Shown here in pieces: positions 10,589-21,324 of a DNA stretch of 64,000 bases. Location of the stretch: the NCBI RefSeq assembly GCF_000001735.4, contig NC_003075.7:16183001-16247000 (forward strand), written 5' to 3'. Under the pieces are notes generated by a model that saw nothing but the letters and a program-made list of their open reading frames with translations, did no database searches and was not told where the DNA came from. The translations under genes were made by a program, and so were the position numbers. The stretch comes from Arabidopsis thaliana. Its lineage: Eukaryota > Streptophyta > Magnoliopsida > Brassicales > Brassicaceae. Numbering within the stretch: the stretch's first letter is position 1; each line of letters starts with the position of its first letter.

Positions 10589-13242
10589 TCATTTACAATG
10601 TTGTCTCTTCTTATATTTGACCTGCGCCAGATTTTGGAAGAAATCTACAAAGACTTGCTCGTAGTCTGGCAGTTTTCCGTAACCTGCAAATCGATATCAA
10701 ACAGAGAAAAGTTCACTTCTCTGCTTCCATGAGAGAACTACACAAAAGCTTCAAAAATAAGGGAAAAACTTGCCAGGAAAATAGTTGATGTCAATAACAT
10801 AAAACACGTTTTTGCTCCCATGTTCCCTGATCATGTCTATGTTGAAAAGCCGAAGTCCCTAATAATAGAAAAGCAGTTAGAAATTATGATAATCAAAACC
10901 GGATTTGTAAAGTAAAATGTGGAGAAAGGCAGCTAAAACTATACCAATAAGCTTCTTAGCTCTTTCACAAGCGCCTCGAGGAAAGGCTTTGGAGGTAGCT
11001 CAGCAACACGAGGGTCCAAGTCTGCGTTATCAGCTGAAGCAGCAGCTGATGAAACCCTTGGGAATTGGAAGACGCCATCAACTTTGGCTTTTTCACAATT
11101 ACTCACATTTGGTAGAGAAAACCGTCTCATGACTTTTATAACATCACCCACCACAAATACCTTGAACATAACTCCACCTTCAGGCACCAAAAAAGATGCA
11201 TTGAATTTTTTGAAAACACATATACATGGGACAACTGCGTATTGAAGTGTCATATTAACCAATACCATGATTAACAAACTCTTGAAGGACTAAAGGCGGA
11301 TCAAGCTCTGCAAGCGAGCGCCTGTCATAAGCCAAGTACAATTGATGTGACTTTGCAGTCCCATCGATCCAGAGCGGCTTTGCAACTGGGACAAATTTGA
11401 AATAAACAAGTTTAAATTCATGATCATCATTTATACATACAAGAATATTCAATGCCAAGATAATATGTTCAACTGTACCTAGTGGAAATTTGAGACCAGC
11501 TTCCACAACTGCATCAGCACTAGCTGCTGAATCTTTCAAGACAACCATTTGCTTTGGAACAAAAAGGCTGCCTACAAATATTTACCAAAAGCAAAAAATC
11601 ACTTCTAGAGAAACTTAGAAAAGGTCTTAAATTTCGATGTCAAAAGAACTTATTGAGGATTGTTACCACTGCAATCTGACAGTTTCAAATCTGCCATACC
11701 CTGAAGCATCGATTGTCGATTATATATACGCTGTATTGATCCTGGAGGATCAAGCACAGTCACTTCTGGGTGTTTTTGTTGGTAATCCTACAAAAACGGT
11801 GAAACAACATGAGATTGTATTTGACAACATATAATTTCCACAGACTGAAAAACTGCCCCAGCTTAACAGAAGTCTTTCAAATACCACTCAAGGGTTAATA
11901 CCTTTACATAGTTCAAACTAAGAAACTCAAAACCAGATTGGTTACCATCTTCAAGCAAGAAACTAAAACCAGAAACATATAAGAAAAGTAGTCAGTTTTC
12001 CAAACCTCAATAACCTCTTCCCACTCTTTTCCCAACAACTACAAGAGAACAATCATATAATTCATTAGACTTCCAGCAAAAACACAGATTAAAGCTCAGA
12101 GAGTTCTTAGTTCTCACAAACCTTATGCAAAACAACATCAAATGGCCCTTGTTCAGATAGGGGCCGGTTCAAATCGATGGCGACAAAGAAAATGCCTTTT
12201 CTCCTGAAATTGACAGACACAAAAAGTATTACTAGCATTTTCTTGAAAACACTGCTGAAAGAAGAAAAAGAATGAAAGCTATGGGTTGATTAGAAAGAAG
12301 CAAAACAGAGACCAGACGTCAAACTAAACCAATAAGAAATGTTCTCTCTGACCTATTAGAGACATTCTAGAAGATGACATATTAAGTAGAACCAGTGATT
12401 GCTTTAACAAAAACACCCATGTGGTTGAAGAAGATTTCCAAGCCACAGAAAAGGCAAAACATCTAAGTATTTTATTTTTTAAAAGCCAGAGTCAAACCTC
12501 AATAGAGACTAATCCAAAAGGATTACACAAGGAATATTCCCATAGAAACATCCTGATACCACAAGTAGAGTATACTAGTGTAAGCCTAACCCTAAGCAAA
12601 AGAGCCGATTAAGGACAAAAACATGGCAGGTGACAAGACATGGCAAGTGGCAATGGTCCTCATAGAATCAGGCAAACCAATAATAGGTACCAAAACAAGA
12701 GTAAGGAAACAAGAACCAAATCTGGAAGAAAATGTCAAAGTCCTAAAGATCTTTTTGAAAGTAGAAAAGAGTTTGTCGGTTATGTTTAAACGCCAACAAA
12801 GGAACAGTCGTCTCTCAGGAAAGAAAAAGCAGAACCAAAAAAGATTGTTCAACAAATTTGGAAACTTTGCAATGAAAAATCAAAACTTTATAACTCCAAA
12901 GAAGCATTTTGGGTTTGTTATTGGTTACCTAGCAAGAAGTTCAAGCTTGGGCTGCAAGAAACTCTTCTTCTTCTTAGAAGTCAGAGCATACCCAACAACG
13001 AGCTTCTGCTGCTGCTGCAGAAACAAAGGTTGTTGAAACTGGAACGGCGTCGTTTCGTTCACCACCACTTGGTCTTCTTCCTCCTCCTGCTCTTCACCTT
13101 TGTATGGCACCATGTTTTCCCCTTCGAATCTCATAGCAAAGTCTTCAAATCCACCGCAGGAAACCCCTAAATTGGACGTAATCCCCAAATTACGGTTCAG
13201 TCTGGCAGTTTCGATTTCGCCGGAAGCAAGAGTCCCAAACAT
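10589..13242 (-). CDS. ITPK2: Inositol 1,3,4-trisphosphate 5/6-kinase, 9 exons
   Basis: ATP-grasp kinase that phosphorylates inositol 1,3,4-trisphosphate and related inositol phosphates toward phytate and pyrophosphate species. Exons: 12929-13242, 12122-12203, 12006-12038, 11667-11787, 11479-11571, 11266-11385, 10945-11177, 10774-10858, 10589-10683; 391 residues. The first exon encodes a Glu/Gln-rich extension that shorter ITPKs lack. The core starts at [17 protein letters not shown]; visible family motifs are [57 protein letters not shown] and the metal/ATP-binding end [10 protein letters not shown]...[17 protein letters not shown]. The eighth intron (10684-10773) starts with GC, not GT; no GT donor in phase gives the conserved FPGYGK junction. 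Matches AT4G33770, a gene I recall as linked to seed-coat barrier formation. Confidence 0.95.
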
Positions 13243-13470
13243 TAATAGAAACGGTATAAAAAAGAAGAAGCAAAGGGAGAATCTTTAAATATTCCTCTCA
13301 GATTCTATATCCGCTGACACACAACACAAGTGGTGAAATTGGCACTGCCTACAAACGAGATAGAGCACGAGACCGAGAGAGAGACAGAGAGAGATAAATC
13401 AAAATTCGAAGCAAGAAATCAGAGAGATGAGATGAGGAAATGTTGAGGGAGAGATTGGTCTGATGATCAA

Positions 13471-13480
13471 ATATATTTAT
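13471..13480 (-). promoter_or_regulatory. TATA box of ITPK2
   Basis: Minus strand reads ATAAATATAT within TATAAATATATTTG, about 230 bases upstream of the ITPK2 ATG. The leader between contains a purine-rich plus-strand run (GAGAGAGACAGAGAGAG, 13372-13394), i.e. a CT-rich transcript leader, common in Arabidopsis. Confidence 0.55.
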
Positions 13481-14075
13481 AGAGAGAATAATTTGCAGAA
13501 AAACAGATGCTACAGTGACATGGTCGTTCCCAAAGATTTGCTGCTTTTTTTGGTTATTCTTCTTTTCTGAATACATTTATTGTATTTTCTCTTTCTGTTT
13601 TTTTTTTTCTCAAGATGAAACCATATTACAAGCAACTTGAAAAGTACAAGCGACAACAAAATTAAAACTATATATACTTTTTTTTTTTTACAATTGTCAA
13701 ATACACTAAAAAGCGGCTATAGTTTCCACGTATTCTCCTCGTTTTTTTTTCCCTCTTTTTAGTGAATTACACTTACTTCTACATCAAATACATCAATAGA
13801 CTGACAAATCGTATTTTGAGTATTTTAATATTATTACTATAATGAATTTCGTTAGATAACGATGAATTGGCTTATTGTTAACTAGTGACTGAGCAAGTGA
13901 GCAGTACAGTAAACGAGCAGTACTTGTAAATTTGTGTAGCATGACTACCATCAAAACTGTAAATAGCCATAAGGTCGTGTGACAAATTTTCCAACTTCGA
14001 TCACAACAAATGCAACAAGATTTGCTTGAAGCATGTTTGAGCCTTGGGGTTGTAAAAGTTAGAAACTTCGATGAT

Positions 14076-14091
14076 TGACGTAATTACGTCA
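14076..14091. promoter_or_regulatory. 16-bp perfect palindrome with two inverted TGACG motifs
   Basis: TGACGTAATTACGTCA is its own reverse complement. Each half contains TGACGT, the core of as-1-like sites bound by TGA-class bZIP factors. It lies about 835 bases upstream of the ITPK2 ATG. Binding is inferred from sequence only. Confidence 0.45.
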
Positions 14092-16330
14092 CCAAATCTT
14101 TTTTAGTGGTGAGTTCCTATTCGCGCCTAATGGTCCAAAGAACCGAAAATGGACGATGTCTGCCATAAATGTTGGATATATATTTGAGTCCATAAATGTG
14201 TTCTTTTATAGCAAAATAATCGGAAAACAAATTCAAATTGGTATTAAAAAGGTAAATTATCAAAAAAAAAAAAAAGAGGTAAAAAAACAATGAAACCTAT
14301 TGGAAAAAAAACCTTTGGTCAGCTGTTGTTGAATTATCATATGATTGATCCTTGCTAATTGTTGGATCCTGAAACATTGATGAGAAAAAATCTTAGAAAC
14401 CTTTCGTTGATCTATTTTGTATATGATTAAGTGTCATCCTTCTTCATATACGACAGCGGTTCCATGATGATGGCTCACGACCGGCCCCCAGCGCCTTATT
14501 AAGACCTATCTAAATCATCGCATAGATAGTTGACAAAACTAACAGTGATGACATATATATTTGCTAATTTTGTAGAAAGCTAGTAATCAAATACAATTTG
14601 ATTGTGATTTCTACTTGTAATAGTGCTTGGGCACCTTTAAGATTCTTGTTTTCCTCATGGTCAAAAACCTTTTTTAGATGTTTACATTGAGCTTCCATTC
14701 ATGTAGGGTGATATTTCAGTGACAATTACTTGGTTGGTCCATAGGGTCCTCGATTTGACGACCTTTCTAATTCTGTGCTTTTCTAAGACGATTGATATTT
14801 GGATAAGCTTGTCTGGTTCTTAAATCTATGATCGTTCGCACACGCATGCAAATTTGATATACTAGTATAGTCTTACTCACCACTAGCCACTACTATAATT
14901 ATTTTTTAAAAAACTTTTGGATTTATTTATTGTTGCACACAAAAGTTAAGAGAGAAAACAACTAATATTTTATGAAATGGATAAACAAATGTTGCAAAAT
15001 GTTTTAACATATAACCTTGAGATCTTTTCTAGTGGATCAGGTCTCTTTAGATCACACCCAATTAAGAATTATTAAAAAAGGTAGAGGTAATCTACTGATT
15101 TCCAACTTAAATTATTGATAAATGCAATATACTTTATAGAATATGTTAACGATGAACAACATGCAAGGGAATATGCTCCTTTTTGTTAGGCAGCAGAGTA
15201 TAGCTAGTCTCTTGTTTCTGTCAGAATCTTCCTTTAGTTTTAGGTAAATTTATAATATCAAACTAACATATATAAACCTTTTCCACGTTTAAAACTTTCT
15301 AATGTAATTACTAATTTAGCTATCATTCACAATAATACAGTCTATTTATGTTTCATATGTTTAATATATTTGGAAAATGATTACTTTATGTTATGTATAT
15401 AATGTAAGTATATATATAACAAACAAACTTTCATTGATCAACTAATAAAGACTAGTACTTTTAAAATACATCATCATTATTTTGCAAAACACTATATATA
15501 AGTCTAGTGTATGATTGTGTTACCATGTATAAATAAATTCGTCCTAATATAGATAAACCAGTCACCATTTATTTTTTATTCAAATTACTAAAATACAACT
15601 TCGTATATGTTGTTTGACCTAATTCTTAAGTAGACATTTTGTGAGCAAATTTGTTTTTTCCCAAATTGAGATGTAAAAAACGGTAATATGATTTTAGCAT
15701 TCATATGCATATGGTGCAGATAGAATACGATCCTTGACTTAACACTGACATAGACTTATCAAGTGCTGACGATTAACTAAATCTAGAATCATATACCGTG
15801 TTGACTTATCGCTTACCGGACATCAATGTTCATGTTTATGAGAATATAATGTGCCGTCAAATATATTTGCGATGGATCGTTACTTAAAAAGTAATGCATA
15901 TGCTTTTATTCTACACCTGACACTGACAGTTGACTTCCATAGAAGCTGAGTCTACTTCTCTATTTTTGGTGAATGGAATATTTGTATACTTCAAAAAGGG
16001 AGAAAAAAACATCTCTCTATAAGAATATATATAATGACAACGTCACATGGAAATTATCCAAGTGCATGCAGTTATCCTTATTCGATAGATGGGTGTTGTT
16101 TCAACGGATTTGGATTCCATGCGGATTTGTCAAGAGTCAGATCATTTGAAATTCTAAGTCCTAATTAAGAAAGCAAACATATTAAGTAGGGCGACAGTAC
16201 TGCTCGACATAGATTTCTATATTCTCGCAAGTAGACGAGTATATATATGTTTCTTTTAGAAAATTTTATTTTGGAGATAAAATATTATTAGTCTATTATA
16301 AAAACTTTATACATCAGTCAATATATATAA

Positions 16331-16331
<1 letters not shown>

Positions 16332-16364
<33 letters not shown>
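16332..16364. repeat. AT dinucleotide microsatellite
   Basis: An uninterrupted TA run of 33 bases, preceded by shorter TA runs from about 16320. Likely polymorphic in length between accessions. Confidence 0.9.
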
Positions 16365-16366
<2 letters not shown>

Positions 16367-17448
16367 AGATAATGTGCAGTGTGTTGTGTCTGTGTATATA
16401 TGTGAACCATTAAGTGGGAATAAAAGGTACATACGAACATCAAACTTCAAAATGCATCTTAGTGGAATTTCATACACCCACTAATCTTTTGGCATTATTG
16501 TCGACTTTTTAAGAATTTTGTGGGTGTTTAGTTTTGGTTTTTGTTTTAGATGAAAAATACATGCCTATGTATCGTAATTTGTAAGTGCATTAGAACATAT
16601 CCGCTTTTAACATCTACCTTGTAAACATCTCTTCTCTCCATCGTTATTATTCTTTACAATAAGTAATAACACATGAGAAACAAAACGTTCTATAGATTTC
16701 TCTCGCTCATTTCTCCCAAGTAAAAAAAAAACAAGAACATTAATGGGTTTAACAAAAGATAAAGAAAGAAACAATATTGGTGTATTCAAATAGCTAGTGA
16801 CTTATATTTAAGCCCACAATGGACCCTCTAGGCGTATAACGACTAACATATATTTAAATAAGCTAACAACAAATCCAATAGAAGGCAAATATATAGTCTT
16901 CTGAGCTGGCAAATAAATCAAGCGGAATCTGTACCAAACATTTAATAGCAAAACCGAAAAACAATTGTTTATAAATTCCTCGTTTGATCATTATTGTTCA
17001 AAACCAATCTAAAGCCTATAAACTTATGAAAGTTTAACATCCAATCTAAATCCTTTTTGTACTCAGAATAAGAAGTTGCCGCACACTCAAGCTAGAGCCT
17101 AAAAAAAACCTAAAAGCCTTGCATGAAGGTTGATATACTGTAGCGGTGAATGAAATAGAGAACGTTTTACTTGGCTAAGCGCAAGTTGTTCACTGACAAA
17201 GCGATTGTCAATGTGATTGGTGCGGGTGGTAGTGAACTGGATTGGAGGAGAGATGAATACAATTTTGGTTATTGGGCCGAGTAAGGCCTATTAAAGAGAA
17301 ATTAAATAATTCATTTTAATCTCCCAATCAGAGAATTCTAACCATAACATACCGAATCGGAGCAAACCGTCCGACCATAATGCGAATTTTAATTTCAAAT
17401 CCTTACAACAAATCGAAACGTTATACATTAAAACCGTAAAGGGCCAAA

Positions 17449-17557
17449 GGCCCATAAAGCCGCCTAATAATAACAAAGAAGGGTGAAAAATGGAAATAAC
17501 AAAGAAGAGTTTTAAAAAAAGGAAACTTTGAATCCAAAAAACAGGAGTCTATAAATA
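17449..17557 (+). promoter_or_regulatory. Orphan core promoter (site II element plus TATA box)
   Basis: GGCCCA at 17449-17454 (reverse of site II TGGGCC) within GGGCCAAAGGCCCA, then TATAAATA at 17550-17557, then a CT-rich stretch (CCTTCTCTTCTCTCTATC) at 17572-17589 as in real Arabidopsis leaders. No protein gene can be assigned downstream. Confidence 0.45.
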
Positions 17558-17883
17558 TAGAGAGTCTCAAGCCTTCTCTTCTCTCTATCTGTAATCGTTT
17601 TAGTTTCATTAAACAAACCCTTGAGAAATACACACAGAGAGAATTATAGAGTGGGAGAGATGAAATTACATACGCAATTGCTCTGATTTGTTTCTCCATT
17701 CTCTTCTTCGATTCCTGCTTCGATTGCTTCTATTTCATCTCTAATGATGCTCTGGTTCTTCTCCTTCCTTTGTCTCTCGATCATGGCGTAACGATAACTT
17801 CTCTCAGTCTCCGTCGTCGGAAGTTTTTGTACTTTTGTTTGACTTCAAAGGACGTCGGATTTTGTTTACTCTGTCTTTGGTTC

Positions 17884-17978
17884 ATCGGAAGCTTTTGCGT
17901 TTCTCAGTCACGGACACGCTTTGGTTCATTGGATGATCGGATTATCGGAAGCTTTTGCTTTTCTCAGTCACGGACACG
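17884..17978 (+). repeat. 35-bp direct repeat, 60-base period
   Basis: Copies at 17884-17918 and 17944-17978 differ at one position (GCG/GCT in the middle). Each starts ATCGGAAGCTTTTGC and ends CAGTCACGGACACG. A period of 60 keeps the open frame. Confidence 0.85.
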
Positions 17979-18100
17979 GTGGTGGGGAAAAAGGCCTTGG
18001 ATTGCGAAAGGATTTTCAGCCCATGAATTATTTGAGGTATATTTTTCTGTCCCATCATATTTAATGTTTTTTGTTTCCTTTGTTTTTTTTTTTTTTTTTT

Positions 18101-18640
18101 TAATTTTATTGTTTTGATACTAAATTTATATTACGATATATGAAAACTAACCGGATTTTGGATCCAGCATTAGTTGTTAGAGATTCCAAATATTCAACTT
18201 GTATTTTGTAACATCGTTATGTAAATTGTTTGTATCCAAGTTTTTAATTCTAACTTTTCAAATAGCTTTTAAATTTTTTACTTTTTCTATTCGAATTTTT
18301 AAAAGTTTTTTGTATTTTCTTATTTTAATTTTAATGTTTTGATACTAAATCTACCTAATGCTATATGAAACTAACCGGATTTTGGATCCTGCATTAGTCG
18401 TTAGTGATTCCAAATATTCAATTTGTTTTCATATCATGGTTACGTTGATTTTAGTATCCAAATTTTTTAAAACAGTTTTAATTTTTTTATATCTTTTCTA
18501 TTCCGATATTTAAAGTTTTTTAGTGTTTTTTCATAATTTAAATGTTTTGATACTAAACTAACCGGATTTTGGAGATTCTAAATATTCCAACTTGTTTTCA
18601 TATCATCATAGTTATGTAGATTTAGTATGCAAGTTTCACA
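18101..18640 (+). repeat. Three diverged tandem repeats of about 210-225 bp
   Basis: Each unit contains GTTTTGATACTAAA followed by CTAACCGGATTTTGGA and then a CCAAATATTCAA-like string. The first motif begins at 18111, 18336 and 18544; the second at 18147, 18371 and 18558. The third unit has lost about 35 bases between the two motifs. A T homopolymer run (about 18081-18100) borders the array on the left. Confidence 0.8.
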
Positions 18641-19173
18641 TGAGATTCCCGGAAAAGTGCAGCTGAAGTATTGTACATCATCCACCAAACTTTGATATTG
18701 TTGAATCGGCCACCATGGGACTATTCTGGCGGCAACCTTAAGACTTGGTGTTGATTGGAGTAAATCAAGAATCGCCTTCTCTTTGTGAATGAATTACAAT
18801 TCGAGAGCAGAAAATAGAAGCCAAAGGGGTGAAAAATTGAAGTCTACTAATTTTGGTTATATATACAAAACTAGAAGGAAAACGGTATGTTCTATATGTT
18901 TGGTTTATTTATTTAGAAACTAAGAAAACATGGTCACCATTGGCGACGACTTAGTTCCCAGTTGAGCTACACACCAGCATAGCTGACTTGGTGAATGCTA
19001 CAATATTACACTTTTTTTACTTACTAAATCATCAGACATTGCCAATGAACATCCACTGTAACTGCTTTCTGATTCTGAACTCAGCTGTGGTTTTATTGCC
19101 TTGGAAGAACCTAAACAATTATGGCTCTCCCAAAAGTCAGAATTCTGATTTCTACAAGTGTAAAGCGAATTCA

Positions 19174-20617
19174 TCAGGAAACTGGTTGCATCCCGTTCCA
19201 TGCACGAGGATCATCAGCGAGTTCATTGATCCTATTGTTGCGGCTCTCTTGCATGTATGCTACTCCGGCCCAAAGTCCACGTATAAGTAGAATGCTCGTA
19301 AATACAATAGTTCCAAGTGTGCAAGCTACCTGCGTTCCACACCATGGAAATGAAAATAAAAAGCCAACTCAACAGAAAAAAGCTACCACGCTGTTCGTTA
19401 AGTAACACAGCGCATTGCCCCTTTCAAAGATATAAAGTTGGCTAAACATTGAAGAATATGAACAATTAGCTCAAGTATTCAAGAACACCATGGCGAGTCA
19501 AGTAATGAATTAAGATCCAGTCATTTACTATGAATGAGAAGAAGAAAAACAGAGAGATGTTTAAATTGACTTCAGTAACATTTTCTAATTAGTTAGACAC
19601 TCTTAGCATGACTTTATATAATCCCTGACACTGAACTCAGTGCAGCTCATCAACAAAGTTCTAAGCTTGATGCTACCCTCTCTATTCATATTAACGGTAG
19701 ATACAAAATTCTGTCATAGTCAGTAAATCCGATAACAAAGATATAGCAATCAAAGGGCAACAAAACAAACCACTCCTTGTTAACTTCCTAACGAACTAAA
19801 CCAACTAAAGCATGCTAAGATAATCGAATAACAGGGACATTGATTCCAAGTTCAAATCTTTTAAGAACATCTAAGAACAATTCTTTAATTCAATGGACTT
19901 CAGAGTAATTACCTCGAGGAAAGCCTTCAAAATCCACAAAAAAGCAAGAATAAGTACTCCATTCACTGAAAACCCCACCTAAATTGAACCAAAACTTGGT
20001 AAGAACATTGTGATCCATAAAATAAGTCTCTTTAAGATTATAGATTTGATTGATCCATAAAGTAAGTCTCTTTAACATTATAGATTTGATTAGATACTCG
20101 AAGGGAACATCATTCATGAATGTAATCGAAGAATCAGCTAGAGACTTACGAGCTTCGTAGAGATCGAAACAGGCAAAATTGATCGGACAGCTTTCCTTGC
20201 TCTCTTAGAAATCTTTCTGAAAACATTTTCTACAAATCTAAGTAACAGATCCAAGCTTCTATCTTCTTCCTCGTGATCATCATCATCTTCTTCTCCATCG
20301 TAATCCTCATCGAACCCATACTCCGGTTTGATCTTCCGGTTCCAGCTCCTCGTATCGTCAGCGAAATCATCCCTCCCCTGTAGAAAACCCAATAAAAAAG
20401 TTCAGAAATTGAAGCTTGTACAAGTAGAGGAACAGAGAAAATCGAATTTGTTTACGTTGATGAAATCGCGGGATCGCCGGGAAGCAAGATAAGGGAAACC
20501 AGAGATCCTGGTTCTGGTGAAGATTAGGGTTTTGGGAGTGAAGATGAAGAAAGAGAGAGGCGATCGAAGAAGCGCGACAGAAGAAGAAGGCGATGAGATT
20601 GATGCGGAAAATGGCAT
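19174..20617 (-). CDS. Small membrane protein, probably plastid-targeted, function unknown
   Basis: A 203-residue protein. Exons: 20456-20617, 20150-20377, 19913-19978, 19174-19329, all GT-AG and in phase 0. Residues 1-50 are Ser/Thr/Arg-rich with few acids (MPFSASISSPSSSVALLRSP), typical of a chloroplast transit peptide. A strongly acidic patch follows (DEDYDGEEDDDDHEEEDR, about residues 75-95), then a basic helix (FRKISKRARKAVRSI) and two hydrophobic segments (about 132-150 and 152-175). The C-terminus ends in a conserved-looking NELADDPRAWNGMQPVS. Matches AT4G33780 from memory; I recall similarity to a light-signalling small protein, SHW1, but cannot verify it. Confidence 0.85.
20011..20090. 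repeat. 40-bp perfect-length tandem duplication in an intron
   Basis: Units 20011-20050 and 20051-20090 (start TGATCCATAAA, end ATAGATTTGAT) differ at two bases. They lie in the second intron (19979-20149) of the small membrane protein gene. Confidence 0.9.
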
Positions 20618-21324
20618 CGTTCGTTATGCATCAACACGCTCACTTTTTTTTTCCTCTGGTCGATATTAATGCATAATACCAAAATATAATAAATCTATTA
20701 GAATGACGTCAAAATTTTATTAATTAGTATTTATCATTGTTGATTGAATAACTATATATTTATACTAAAATTGAGTTTTGATTTTAGATGAAAAATAAAG
20801 TTGAGTTTCCAATAATAAAATGATTTGCTAATTTTTTTTGGTCTTGCTATAGTTTTTGGTAAGATGTTAATTTTGTAATGAAGCTAAACTTTACATGGGG
20901 GCAATGTATTTTACACATACTTGATTAGAGTGAAATATAAGTGACTCAAAATAACTTTAGAGAAGGAGAATGCAACGCTTGAAGATTATCGATTGTCAAG
21001 AGAAAGGTGTAGCTAACGATCATGTGAGCTGGTGCTGGAAGTAGTGAAACTCTATAGTATAGTGACATTGGTGAATATCAGGATATTGTTAGATGGAATA
21101 AGTGTTTCCGATTTGATATACTATATATTAAGTGATATAAAAAAACACAAGGCGTTGAAGAAAATTACATCCAATATATAGTTTCATTATAGAGATAAAC
21201 AGCCCAAGTCTATAACCAAATTTCGAAACATAGCCGTATGAAAACGGATTAAGGAGAACGATAGTGTCCACATAATTTATACTCGTTGTAGTAAAATAAG
21301 ATAAAGATTATACAACTAAAATTA
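20618..21324. other. Intergenic region
   Basis: About 700 bases, AT-rich; promoter of the small membrane protein on the left and 3' region of CER4 on the right. No gene seen. Confidence 0.55.

Larger units (their letters stand above)
13481..17448. other. Long AT-rich intergenic region upstream of ITPK2
   Basis: About 4 kb with no supported coding frame, tRNA or intact transposon. It holds the bZIP-type palindrome at 14076, an AT dinucleotide run at 16332 and many short A/T runs. The open frames seen are short, have no family resemblance and lie in AT-rich sequence. Confidence 0.55.
17580..18660 (+). other. Possible non-coding transcript or decayed gene with internal repeats
   Basis: Downstream of the orphan promoter the sequence is more GC-balanced than its surroundings up to about 18035 and then becomes T-rich. 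No long ATG-started frame exists: the ATG at 17661 stops after 8 codons and the ATG at 17743 encodes 15 residues (MMLWFFSFLCLSIMA) before TAA. A frame open from 17770 to 18117 has no usable ATG but contains a duplicated peptide (IGSFC-SQSRTR). It could be a non-coding RNA gene, a 5'-truncated pseudogene or a promoter fragment moved by rearrangement. Confidence 0.3.

Noticed and set aside
12623-13036. 137-codon plus-strand open frame
   Set aside because: It overlaps exon 1 and intron 1 of ITPK2 in antisense; composition is Lys/Gln-rich from AT-rich DNA and no domain is recognisable.
17770-18117. 115-codon plus-strand open frame downstream of the orphan promoter
   Set aside because: It has no ATG near its beginning, is extended by a T homopolymer (poly-Phe) and shows no family resemblance; kept only as context for the repeat.
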